Origin: Crossaster papposus
Lineage: Eukaryota; Echinodermata; Asteroidea; Velatida; Solasteridae
NCBI GenBank assembly: GCA_037893245.1
Contig: JBAIAA010000599.1
Coordinates: forward strand, 372,001-436,000
Length of the DNA: 64,000 nucleotides
Direction of reading: 5' to 3'
Positions 36,901-49,880 of the stretch are shown here, one piece after another; the first letter of the stretch is position 1, and each line of letters starts with the position of its first letter. A model generated the notes under the pieces. It had not been told where the DNA came from, did not search any database, and saw nothing but the letters and a program-made list of their open reading frames with translations. The position numbers were made by a program, and so were the translations under genes.

Positions 36901-39900
36901 CCCATCACAGTGTTACAGAGAGCAGTCACTGTGCTGAGCAGAATAGTGAGTGTGCCCATCACAGTGTGACTATGAGAGCAGTCACTGTGCTGAGCAGAAT
37001 AGTGAGTGTTCACATCACAGTGCGACTGAGAGCAGTCACTGTGCTGAACAGAATAGTGAGTGTTCCAATCACAGTGTGAGTGAGAGCAGTCACTGTGCAG
37101 AGCAGAATAGTGAGTGTTCCCATCACAGTGTGACTGCGAGAGCATTCACTTTGTTGAGCAAAATAGTGTGTTCCAGTCACAGTATGACTAAGAGCAGTCA
37201 CTGTGCTGAACAGAATAGTGAGTGTTCCCATCACAGTGTGACTGCGAGAGCAGTCACTGTGCAGAGCAGAATAGTGAGTATTCCCATCACAGTGTTACAG
37301 AGAGCAGTCAATGTGCTGAGCAGAATAGCAAGTGTTCACATCACAGTGTGACTGAGAGCAGTCACTGTGCTGATCAGAATAGTGAGTGTTCCCATCACAG
37401 TGTTACACAGAGCAGTCACTGTGCTGAGCAGAATAGTGAGTGTTCCCATCACAATGTGACTGTGAGAGCAGTCACTGTGCTGAGCAGAATAGTGAGTGTT
37501 CCCATCACAGTGTGACTGTGAGAGCATTCACTGTGCTGAGCAGAATAGTGAGTGTTCCCGTTACAGTGTGACTGAGAGCTCTCACTGTGCTGAGCAGAAG
37601 AGTGAGTGTTCCCATCACAGTGTGACTGAGAGCAGTCACTGTGCTGAGCTAAATAGTGAGTGTTCCCATCACAGTGTGATTGAGAGCAGTCACTGTGCTG
37701 AACAGAATAGTGAGTGTTCCAATCACAGTGTGACTGTGAGAGCATTCACTGTGCTGAGCAGAATAGTGAGTGTTCCCGTTACAGTGTGACTGAGAGCTCT
37801 CACTGTGCTGAGCAGAATAGTGAGTGTTCCCATCACAGTGTTACAGAGAGCAGTCACTGTGCTGAGCAGAATAGTGAGTGTGCCCATCACAGTGTGACTA
37901 TGAGAGCAGTCACTGTGCAGAGCAGAATAGTGAGTGTTCCCATCACAGTGTTACAGAGAGCAGTCAATGTGCTGAGCAGAATAGCAAGTGTTCACATCAC
38001 AGTGTGACTGAGAGCAGTCACTGTGCTGATCAGAATAGTGAGTGTTCACATCACTATGTGACTGAGAGCTGTCATTGTGCTGAACAGAATAGTGAGTGTT
38101 CCCACAACAGTGTGACTGAGAGCAGTCATTATGCTGAGCAGAATAGTGAGTGTTCCAATCACAGTATGGCTAAGAGCAGTCACTCTGCTGAGCAGAATAT
38201 TGAGTGTTCCCATCACAGTGTGACTGAGAGCTATCGTTGTGCTGAACAGAATAGTGAGTGTTCCCACCACAGTGTGACTGAGAGCAGTCACTGTGCTGAG
38301 CAGAATAGTAAGTGTTCCCATCACAGTGTGACTGTGAGAGCATTCACTGTGCTGAGCAGAATAGTGAGTGTTCCCGTTACAGTGTGACTGAGAGCTCTCT
38401 CTGTGCTGAGCAAAATATTGAGTGTTCCCATCACAGTGTGACTGAGAGCAGTCACTGTGCTGAACAGAATAGTGAGTGTTCCCATCACAGTGTGACTGAG
38501 AGCTGTCATTGTGCTGAACAGAATAGTGAGTGTTCCCACAACAGTGTGACTGAGAGCTGTCATTGTGCTGAACAGAATAGTGAGTGTTCCCACAACAGTG
38601 TGACTGAGAGCAGTCATTATGCTGAGCAGAATAGTGAGTGTTCCAATCACAGTATGGCTAAGAGCAGTCACTCTGCTGAGCAGAATATTGAGTGTTCCCA
38701 TCACAGTGTGACTGAGAGCTATCGTTGTGCTGAACAGAATAGTGAGTGTTCCCACCACAGTGTGACTGAGAGCAGTCACTGTGCTGAGCAGAATAGTAAG
38801 TGTTCCCATCACAGTGTGACTGTGAGAGCATTCACTGTGCTGAGCAGAATAATGAGTGTTCCCGTCACAGTGTGACTGAGAGCTCTCATTGTGCTGAGCA
38901 GAATAGTGAGTGTTCCCATCACAGTGTGACTGAGAGCAGTCACTGTGCTGAGCAAAATAGTGAGTGTTCCCATCACAGTGTGAGTGAGAGCAGTCACTGT
39001 GCTGGACAGAATAGTGAGTGTTCCCATCACAGTGTGACTGAGAGCTGTCAATGTGCTGAGCAGAATAGTAAGTGTTCACATCACAGTGTGGCTGAGAGCA
39101 GTCACTGTGCTGAGCAGAATAGTGAGTGTTCCCATCACAGTGTGACTACGAGGGCATTCACTGTGCAGAGCACAATAGTGAGTGTTCCCATCACAGTGTG
39201 ACTGAGAGCAGTCACTGTGCTGAACATAATAGTGAGTGTTCCCATCACAGTGTGACTGCGAGAGCATTCACTGTGCAGAGCAGAATAGTGAGTGTTTCCA
39301 TCACAGTGTTACACAGAGCAGTCACTGTGCTGAGCAGAATAGTGAGTGTTCCCATCACAATGTGACTGTGAGAGCAGTCACTGTGCTGAGCAGAATAGTG
39401 AGTGTTCCCATCACAGTGTGACTGTGAGAGCATTCACTGTGCTGAGCAGAATAGTGAGTGTTCCCGTTACAGTGTGACTGAGAGCTCTCACTGTGCTGAG
39501 CAGAAGAGTGAGTGTTCCCATCACAGTGTGACTGAGAGCAGTCACTGTGCTGAGCAAAATAGTGAGTGTTCCCATCACAGTGTGACTGAGAGCAGTCACT
39601 GTGCTGAACGGAATAGTGAGTGTTCCAATCACAGTGTGACTGTGAGAGCATTCACTGTGCTGAGCAGAATAGTGAGTGTTCCCGTTACAGTGTGACTGAG
39701 AGCTCTCACTGTGCTGAGCAGAATAGTGAGTGTTCCCATCACAGTGTTACAGAGAGCAGTCACTGTGCTGAGCAGAATAGTGAGTGTGCCCATCACAGTG
39801 TGACTATGAGAGCAGTCACTGTGCTGAGCAGAATAGTGAGTGTTCACATCACAGTGCGACTGAGAGCAGTCACTGTGCTGAACAGAATAGTGAGTGTTCC

Positions 39901-42900
39901 AATCACAGTGTGACTGAGAGCAGTCACTGTGCAGAGCAGAATAGTGAGTGTTCCCATCACAGTGTGACTGCGAGAGCATTCACTTTGTTGAGCAAAATAG
40001 TGTGTTCCAGTCACAGTATGACTAAGAGCAGTCACTGTGCTGAACAGAATAGTGAGTGTTCCCATCACAGTGTGACTGCGAGAGCAGTCACTGTGCAGAG
40101 CAGAATAGTGAGTATTCCCATCACAGTGTTACAGAGAGCAGTCAATGTGCTGAGCAGAATAGCAAGTGTTCACATCACAGTGTGACTGAGAGCAGTCACT
40201 GTGCTGATCAGAATAGTGAGTGTTCCCATCACAGTGTTACACAGAGCAGTCACTGTGCTGAGCAGAATAGTGAGTGTTCCCATCACAATGTGACTGTGAG
40301 AGCAGTCACTGTGCTGAGCAGAATAGTGAGTGTTCCCATCACAGTGTGACTGTGAGAGCATTCACTGTGCTGAGCAGAATAGTGAGTGTTCCCGTTACAG
40401 TGTGACTGAGAGCTCTCACTGTGCTGAGCAGAAGAGTTTGTGTTCCCATCACAGTGTGACTGAGAGCAGTCACTGTGCTGAGCAAAATAGTGAGTGTTCC
40501 CATCACAGTGTGACTGAGAGCAGTCACTGTGCTGAACAGAATAGTGAGTGTTCCAATCACTGTGTGACTGTGAGAGCATTCACTGTGCTGAGCAGAATAG
40601 TGAGTGTTCCCGTTACAGTGTGACTGAGAGCTCTCACTGTGCTGAGCAGAATAGTGAGTGTTCCCATCACAGTGTTACAGAGAGCAGTCACTGTGCTGAG
40701 CAGAATAGTGAGTGTGCCCATCACAGTGTGACTATGAGAGCAGTCACTGTGCTGAGCAGAATAGTGAGTGTTCACATCACAGTGCGACTGAGAGCAGTCA
40801 CTGTGCTGAACAGAATAGTGAGTGTTCCAATCACAGTGTGACTGAGAGCAGTCACTGTGCAGAGCAGAATAGTGAGTGTTCCCATCACAGTGTGACTGCG
40901 AGAGCATTCACTTTGTTGAGCAAAATAGTGTGTTCCAGTCACAGTATGACTAAGAGCAGTCACTGTGCTGAACAGAATAGTGAGTGTTCCCATCACAGTG
41001 TGACTGCGAGAGCAGTCACTGTGCAGAGCAGAATAGTGAGTATTCCCATCACAGTGTTACAGAGAGCAGTCAATGTGCTGAGCAGAATAGCAAGTGTTCA
41101 CATCACAGTGTGACTGAGAGCAGTCACTGTGCTGATCAGAATAGTGAGTGTTCACATCACTATGTGACTGAGAGCTGTCATTGTGCTGAACAGAATAGTG
41201 AGTGTTCCCACAACAGTGTAACTGAGAGCAGTCATTATGCTGAGCAGAATAGTGAGTGTTCCAATCACAGTATGGCTAAGAGCAGTCACTCTGCTGAGCA
41301 GAATATTGAGTGTTCCCATCACAGTGTGACTGAGAGCTATCGTTGTGCTGAACAGAATAGTGAGTGTTCCCACCACAGTGTGACTGAGAGCAGTCACTGT
41401 GCTGAGCAGAATAGTGAGTGTTCCCGTTACAGTGTGACTGAGAGCTCTCTTTGTGCTGAGCAAAATATTGAGTGTTCCCATCACAGTGTGACTGAGAGCA
41501 GTCACTGTGCTGAACAGAATAGTGAGTGTTCCCATCACAGTGTGACTGAGAGCTGTCATTGTGCTGAACAGAATAGTGAGTGTTCCCACAACAGTGTGAC
41601 TGAGAGCAGTCATTATGCTGAGCAGAATAGTGAGTGTTCCAATCACAGTATGGCTAAGAGCAGTCACTCTGCTGAGCAGAATATTGAGTGTTCCCATCAC
41701 AGTGTGACTGAGAGCTATCGTTGTGCTGAACAGAATAGTGAGTGTTCCCACCACAGTGTGACTGAGAGCAGTCACTGTGCTGAGCAGAATAGTAAGTGTT
41801 CCCATCACAGTGTGACTGTGAGAGCATTCACTGTGCTGAGCAGAATAATGAGTGTTCCCGTCACAGTGTGACTAAGAGCTCTCATTGTGCTGAGCAGAAT
41901 AGTGAGTGTTCCCATCACAGTGTGACTGAGAGCAGTCACTGTGCTGAGCAAAATAGTGAGTGTTCCCATCACAGTGTGAGTGAGAGCAGTCACTGTGCTG
42001 GACAGAATAGTGAGTGTTCCCATCACAGTGTGACTGAGAGCTGTCAATGTGCTGAGCAGAATAGTAAGTGTTCACATCACAGTGTGGCTGAGAGCAGTCA
42101 CTGTGCTGAGCAGAATAGTGAGTGTTCCCATCACAGTGTGACTACGAGGGCATTCACTGTGCAGAGCAGAATAGTGAGTGTTCCCATCACAGTGTGACTG
42201 AGAGCAGTCACTGTGCTGAACATAATAGTGAGTGTTCCCATCACAGTGTGACTGCGAGAGCATTCACTGTACAGAGCAGAATAGTGAGTGTTCCCATCAC
42301 AGTGTTACACAGAGCAGTCACTGTGCTGAGCAGAATAGTGAGTGTTCCCATCACAATGTGACTGTGAGAGCAGTCACTGTGCTGAGCAGAATAGTGAGTG
42401 TTCCCATCACAGTGTGACTGTGAGAGCATTCACTGTGCTGAGCAGAATAGTGAGTGTTCCCGTTACAGTGTGACTGAGAGCTCTCACTGTGCTGAGCAGA
42501 ATAGTGAGTGTTCCCATCACAGTGTTACAGAGAGCAGTCACTGTGCTGAGCAGAATAGTGAGTGTGCCCATCACAGTGTGACTATGAGAGCAGTCACTGT
42601 GCTGAGCAGAATAGTGAGTGTTCACATCACAGTGCGACTGAGAGCAGTCACTGTGCTGAACAGAATAGTGAGTGTTCCAATCACAGTGTGACTGAGAGCA
42701 GTCACTGTGCAGAGCAGAATAGTGAGTGTTCCCATCACAGTGTGACTGCGAGAGCATTCACTTTGTTGAGCAAAATAGTGTGTTCCAGTCACAGTATGAC
42801 TAAGAGCAGTCACTGTGCTGAACAGAATAGTGAGTGTTCCCATCACAGTGTGACTGCGAGAGCAGTCACTGTGCAGAGCAGAATAGTGAGTATTCCCATC

Positions 42901-45155
42901 ACAGTGTTACAGAGAGCAGTCAATGTGCTGAGCAGAATAGCAAGTGTTCACATCACAGTGTGACTGAGAGCAGTCACTGTGCTGATCAGAATAGTGAGTG
43001 TTCCCATCACAGTGTTACACAGAGCAGTCACTGTGCTGAGCAGAATAGTGAGTGTTCCCATCACAATGTGACTGTGAGAGCAGTCACTGTGCTGAGCAGA
43101 ATAGTGAGTGTTCCCATCACAGTGTGACTGTGAGAGCATTCACTGTGCTGAGCAGAATAGTGAGTGTTCCCGTTACAGTGTGACTGAGAGCTCTCACTGT
43201 GCTGAGCAGAAGAGTGAGTGTTCCCATCACAGTGTGACTGAGAGCAGTCACTGTGCTGAACAGAATAGTGAGTGTTCCAATCACAGTGTGACTGTGAGAG
43301 CATTCACTGTGCTGAGCAGAATAGTGAGTGTTCCCGTTACAGTGTGACTGAGAGCTCTCACTGTGCTGAGCAGAATAGTGAGTGTTCCCATCACAGTGTT
43401 ACAGAGAGCAGTCACTGTGCTGAGCAGAATAGTGAGTGTGCCCATCACAGTGTGGCTATGAGAGCAGTCACTGTGCTGAGCAGAATAGTGAGTGTTCACA
43501 TCACAGTGCGACTGAGAGCAGTCACTGTGCTGAACAGAATAGTGAGTGTTCCCATCACAGTGTGACTGCGAGAGCATTCACTTTGTTGAGCAAAATAGTG
43601 TGTTCCAGTCACAGTATGACTAAGAGCAGTCACTGTGCTGAACAGAATAGTGAGTGTTCCCATCACAGTGTGACTGCGAGAGCAGTCACTGTGCAGAGCA
43701 GAATAGTGAGTATTCCCATCACAGTGTTACAGAGAGCAGTCAATGTGCTGAGCAGAATAGCAAGTGTTCACATCACAGTGTGACTGAGAGCAGTCACTGT
43801 GCTGATCAGAATAGTGAGTGTTCACATCACTATGTGACTGAGAGCTGTCATTGTGCTGAACAGAATAGTGAGTGTTCCCACAACAGTGTGACTGAGAGCA
43901 GTCATTATGCTGAGCAGAATAGTGAGTGTTCCAATCACAGTATGGCTAAGAGCAGTCACTCTGCTGAGCAGAATATTGAGTGTTCCCATCACAGTGTGAC
44001 TGAGAGCTATCGTTGTGCTGAACAGAATAGTGAGTGTTCCCACCACAGTGTGACTGAGAGCAGTCACTGTGCTGAGCAGAATAGTAAGTGTTCCCATCAC
44101 AGTGTGACTGTGAGAGCATTCACTGTGCTAAGCAGAATAGTGAGTGTTCCCGTTACAGTGTGACTGAGAGCTCTCTCTGTGCTGAGCAAAATATTGAGTG
44201 TTCCCATCACAGTGTGACTGAGAGCAGTCACTGTGCTGAACAGAATAGTGAGTGTTCCCATCACAGTGTGACTGAGAGCTGTCATTGTGCTGAACAGAAT
44301 AGTGAGTGTTCCCACAACAGTGTGACTGAGAGCAGTCATTATGCTGAGCAGAATAGTGAGTGTTCCAATCACAGTATGGCTAAGAGCAGTCACTCTGCTG
44401 AGCAGAATATTGAGTGTTCCCATCACAGTGTGACTGAGAGCTATCGTTGTGCTGAACAGAATAGTGAGTGTTCCCACCACAGTGTGACTGAGAGCAGTCA
44501 CTGTGCTGAGCAGAATAGTAAGTGTTCCCATCACAGTGTGACTGTGAGAGCATTCACTGTGCTGAGCAGAATAATGAGTGTTCCCGTCACAGTGTGACTG
44601 AGAGCTCTCATTGTGCTGAGCAGAATAGTGAGTGTTCCCATCACAGTGTGACTGAGAGCAGTCACTGTGCTGAGCAAAATAGTGAGTGTTCCCATCACAG
44701 TGTGAGTGAGAGCAGTCACTGTGCTGGACAGAATAGTGAGTGTTCCCATCACAGTGTGACTGAGAGCTGTCAATGTGCTGAGCAGAATAGTAAGTGTTCA
44801 CATCACAGTGTGGCTGAGAGCAGTCACTGTGCTGAGCAGAATAGTGAGTGTTCCCATCACAGTGTGACTACGAGGACATTCACTGTGCAGAGCAGAATAG
44901 TGAGTGTTCCCATCACAGTGTGACTGAGAGCAGTCACTGTGCTGAACATAATAGTGAGTGTTCCCATCACAGTGTGACTGCGAGAGCATTCACTGTGCAG
45001 AGCAGAATAGTGAGTGTTCCCATCACAGTGTTACACAGAGCAGTCACTGTGCTGAGCAGAATAGTGAGTGTTCCCATCACAATGTGACTGTGAGAGCAGT
45101 CACTGTGCTGAGCAGAATAGTGAGTGTTCCCATCACAGTGTGACTGTGAGAGCAT
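30986..45155. repeat. 14,170-bp higher-order repeat, copy 2
   Basis: This is the second tandem copy, starting directly where copy 1 ends and carrying the same rare variants at +14,170. Examples are the ATTCGCTGTG monomer at 32,891, GAGGGCAGTC near 34,084, CTTAGCAG near 36,006, AGCACAATAG near 39,169, the doubled monomer at 38,489-38,596 and ACGAGGACATTC near 44,869. The period fades at its right end: from about 45,331 the sequence follows the module A/B version (CTGAACGGAATAG) rather than a third copy of D, and all 14,170-bp register ends at 45,948. Confidence 0.9.
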
Positions 45156-46810
45156 TCACTGTGCTGAGCAGAATAGTGAGTGTTCCCGTTACAGTGTGAC
45201 TGAGAGCTCTCACTGTGCTGAGCAGAAGAGTGAGTGTTCCCATCACAGTGTGACTGAGAGCAGTCACTGTGCTGAGCAAAATAGTGAGTGTTCCCATCAC
45301 AGTGTGACTGAGAGCAGTCACTGTGCTGAACGGAATAGTGAGTGTTCCAATCACAGTGTGACTGTGAGAGCATTCACTGTGCTGAGCAGAATAGTGAGTG
45401 TTCCCGTTACAGTGTGACTGAGAGCTCTCACTGTGCTGAGCAGAATAGTGAGTGTTCCCATCACAGTGTTACAGAGAGCAGTCACTGTGCTGAGCAGAAT
45501 AGTGAGTGTGCCCATCACAGTGTGACTATGAGAGCAGTCACTGTGCTGAGCAGAATAGTGAGTGTTCACATCACAGTGCGACTGAGAGCAGTCACTGTGC
45601 TGAACAGAATAGTGAGTGTTCCAATCACAGTGTGACTGAGAGCAGTCACTGTGCAGAGCAGAATAGTGAGTGTTCCCATCACAGTGTGACTGCGAGAGCA
45701 TTCACTTTGTTGAGCAAAATAGTGTGTTCCAGTCACAGTATGACTAAGAGCAGTCACTGTGCTGAACAGAATAGTGAGTGTTCCCATCACAGTGTGACTG
45801 CGAGAGCAGTCACTGTGCAGAGCAGAATAGTGAGTATTCCCATCACAGTGTTACAGAGAGCAGTCAATGTGCTGAGCAGAATAGCAAGTGTTCACATCAC
45901 AGTGTGACTGAGAGCAGTCACTGTGCTGATCAGAATAGTGAGTGTTCCCATCACAGTGTTACACAGAGCAGTCACTGTGCTGAGCAGAATAGTGAGTGTT
46001 CCCATCACAATGTGACTGTGAGAGCAGTCACTGTGCTGAGCAGAATAGTGAGTGTTCCCATCACAGTGTGACTGTGAGAGCATTCACTGTGCTGAGCAGA
46101 ATAGTGAGTGTTCCCGTTACAGTGTGACTGAGAGCTCTCACTGTGCTGAGCAGAAGAGTTTGTGTTCCCATCACAGTGTGACTGAGAGCAGTCACTGTGC
46201 TGAGCAAAATAGTGAGTGTTCCCATCACAGTGTGACTGAGAGCAGTCACTGTGCTGAACAGAATAGTGAGTGTTCCAATCACTGTGTGACTGTGAGAGCA
46301 TTCACTGTGCTGAGCAGAATAGTGAGTGTTCCCGTTACAGTGTGACTGAGAGCTCTCACTGTGCTGAGCAGAATAGTGAGTGTTCCCATCACAGTGTTAC
46401 AGAGAGCAGTCACTGTGCTGAGCAGAATAGTGAGTGTGCCCATCACAGTGTGACTATGAGAGCAGTCACTGTGCTGAGCAGAATAGTGAGTGTTCACATC
46501 ACAGTGCGACTGAGAGCAGTCACTGTGCTGAACAGAATAGTGAGTGTTCCAATCACAGTGTGACTGAGAGCAGTCACTGTGCAGAGCAGAATAGTGAGTG
46601 TTCCCATCACAGTGTGACTGCGAGAGCATTCACTTTGTTGAGCAAAATAGTGTGTTCCAGTCACAGTATGACTAAGAGCAGTCACTGTGCTGAACAGAAT
46701 AGTGAGTGTTCCCATCACAGTGTGACTGCGAGAGCAGTCACTGTGCAGAGCAGAATAGTGAGTATTCCCATCACAGTGTTACAGAGAGCAGTCAATGTGC
46801 TGAGCAGAAT
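45156..46810. repeat. Partial module A/B re-copy (shift 5,722 bp)
   Basis: This stretch matches 39.43-41.09 kb at a shift of 5,722 bp, and the equivalent part of copy 1 at 19,892 bp. It contains the fourth GAAGAGTTTGTG marker (near 46,151) followed by CCAATCACTGTGTG (near 46,272), both otherwise confined to module B. It breaks off at about 46,812, where AATAGTGAGTGTTCCCG replaces the expected AATAGCAAGTGTTCACA. Confidence 0.78.
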
Positions 46811-49800
46811 AGTGAGTGTTCCCGTTACAGTGTGACTGAGAGCAGTCACTGTGCTGAGCAAAATAGTGAGTGTTCCCATCACAGTGTGAGTGAGAGCAGT
46901 CACTGTGCTGGACAGAATAGTGAGTGTTCCCATCACAGTGTGACTGAGAGCTGTCAATGTGCTGAGCAGAATAGTAAGTGTTCACATCACAGTGTGGCTG
47001 AGAGCAGTCACTGTGCTGAGCAGAATAGTGAGTGTTCCCATCACAGTGTGACTACGAGGGCATTCACTGTGCAGAGCAGAATAGTGAGTGTTCCCATCAC
47101 AGTGTGACTGAGAGCAGTCACTGTGCTGAACATAATAGTGAGTGTTCCCATCACAGTGTGACTGCGAGAGCATTCACTGTGCAGAGCAGAATAGTGAGTG
47201 TTCCCATCACAGTGTTACACAGAGCAGTCACTGTGCTGAGCAGAATAGTGAGTGTTCCCATCACAATGTGACTGTGAGAGCAGTCACTGTGCTGAGCAGA
47301 ATAGTGAGTGTTCCCATCACAGTGTGACTGTGAGAGCATTCACTGTGCTGAGCAGAATAGTGAGTGTTCCCGTTACAGTGTGACTGAGAGCTCTCACTGT
47401 GCTGAGCAGAAGAGTGAGTGTTCCCATCACAGTGTGACTGAGAGCAGTCACTGTGCTGAGCAAAATAGCTAGTGTTCCCATCACAGTGTGACTGAGAGCA
47501 GTCACTGTGCTGAACAGAATAGTGAGTGTTCCAATCACAGTGTGACTGTGAGAGCATTCACTGTGCTGAGCAGAATAGTGAGTGTTCCCATCACAGTGTG
47601 ACTGATAGCTGTCATTGTGCTGAACAGAATAGTGAGTGTTCCCACAACAGTGTGACTGAGAGCAGTCATTATGCTGAGCAGAATAGTGAGTGTTCCAATC
47701 ACAGTATGGCTAAGAGCAGTCACTCTGCTGAGCAGAATATTGAGTGTTCCCATCACAGTGTGACTGAGAGCTATCGTTGTGCTGAACAGAATAGTGAGTG
47801 TTCCCACCACAGTGTGACTGAGAGCAGTCACTGTGCTGAGCAGAATAGTAAGTGTTCCCATCACAGTGTGACTGTGAGAGCATTCACTGTGCTGAGCAGA
47901 ATAATGAGTGTTCCCGTCACAGTGTGACTGAGAGCTCTCATTGTGCTGAGCAGAATAGTGAGTGTTCCCATCACAGTGTGACTGAGAGCAGTCACTGTGC
48001 TGAGCAAAATAGTGAGTGTTCCCATCACAGTGTGAGTGAGAGCAGTCACTGTGCTGGACAGAATAGTGAGTGTTCCCATCACAGTGTGACTGAGAGCTGT
48101 CAATGTGCTGAGCAGAATAGTAAGTGTTCACATCACAGTGTGGCTGAGAGCAGTCACTGTGTTGAACATAATAGTGAGTGTTCCCATCACAGTGTGACTG
48201 CGAGAGCATTCACTGTGCAGAGCAGAATAGTGAGTGTTCCCATCACAGTGTTACACAGAGCAGTCACTGTGCTGAGCAGAATAGTGAGTGTTCCCATCAC
48301 AATGTGACTGTGAGAGCAGTCACTGTGCTGAGCAGAATAGTGAGTGTTCCCATCACAGTGTGACTGTGAGAGCATTCACTGTGCTGAGCAGAATAGTGAG
48401 TGTTCCCGTTACAGTGTGACTGAGAGCTCTCACTGTGCTGAGCAGAAGAGTGAGTGTTCCCATCACAGTGTGACTGAGAGCAGTCACTGTGCTGAGCAAA
48501 ATAGTGAGTGTTCCCATCACAGTGTGACTGAGAGCAGTCACTGTGCTGAACAGAATAGTGAGTGTTCCAATCACAGTGTGACTGTGAGAGCATTCACTGT
48601 GCTGAGCAGAATAGTGAGTGTTCCCGTTACAGTGTGACTGAGAGCTCTCACTGTGCTGAGCAGAATAGTGAGTGTTCCCATCACAGTGTTACAGAGAGCA
48701 GTCACTGTGCTGAGCAGAATAGTGAGTGTGCCCATCACAGTGTGACTATGAGAGCAGTCACTGTGCTGAGCAGAATAGTGAGTGTTCACATCACAGTGCG
48801 ACTGAGAGCAGTCACTGTGCTGAACAGAATAGTGAGTGTTCCAATCACAGTGTGACTGAGAGCAGTCACTGTGCAGAGCAGAATAGTGAGTGTTCCCATC
48901 ACAGTGTGACTGCGAGAGCAGTCACTGTGCAGAGCAGAATAGTGAGTATTCCCATCACAGTGTTACAGAGAGCAGTCAATGTGCTGAGCAGAATAGCAAG
49001 TGTTCACATCACAGTGTGACTGAGAGCAGTCACTGTGCTAATCAGAATAGTGAGTGTTCACATCACTATGTGACTGAGAGCTGTCATTGTGCTGAACAGA
49101 ATAGTGAGTGTTCCCACAACAGTGTGACTGAGAGCAATCATTATGCTGAGCAGAATAGTGAGTGTTCCAATCCCAGTATGGCTAAGAGCAGTCACTCTGC
49201 TGAGCAGAATATTGAGTGTTCCCATCACAGTGTGACTGAGAGCTATCGTTGTGCTGAACAGAATAGTGAGTGTTCCCACCACAGTGTGACTGAGAGCAGT
49301 CACTGTGCTGAGCAGAATAGTAAGTGTTCCCATCACAGTGTGACTGTGAGAGCATTCACTGTGCTGAGCAGAATAGTGAGTGTTCCCGTTACAGTGTGAC
49401 TGAGAGCTCTCTCTGTGCTGAGCAAAATATTGAGTGTTCCCATCACAGTGTGACTGAGAGCAGTCACTGTGCTGAACAGAATAGTGAGTGTTCCCATCAC
49501 AGTGTGACTGCGAGAGCAGTCACTGTGCAGAGCAGAATAGTGAGTATTCCCATTACAGTGTTACAGAGAGCAGTCAATGTGCTGAGCAGAATAGCAAGTG
49601 TTCACATCACAGTGTGACTGAGAGCAGTCACTGTGCTGATCAGAATAGTGAGTGTTCACATCACTATGTGACTGAGAGCTGTCACTGTGCTGAACAGAAT
49701 AGTGAGTGTTCCCACAACAGTGTGACTGAGAGCAGTCATTATGCTGAGCAGAATAGTGAGTGTTCCAATCACAGTATGGCTAAGAGCAGTCACTCTGCTG

Positions 49801-49880
49801 AGCAGAATATTGAGTGTTCCCATCACAGTGTGACTGAGAGCTATCGTTGTGCTGAACAGAATAGTGAGTGTTCCCACCAC
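46811..49880. repeat. Mosaic satellite segment
   Basis: Monomers and small modules from A, B and C are joined in new combinations. Part of it (about 47.53-48.13 kb) matches 51.07-51.67 kb at a shift of 3,540 bp. Private variants include AAAATAGCTAGTG near 47,463, GTGTTGAACATAATAG near 48,159 and CCAATCCCAGTATGG near 49,168. No longer period covers the whole segment. No gene is seen. Confidence 0.7.
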
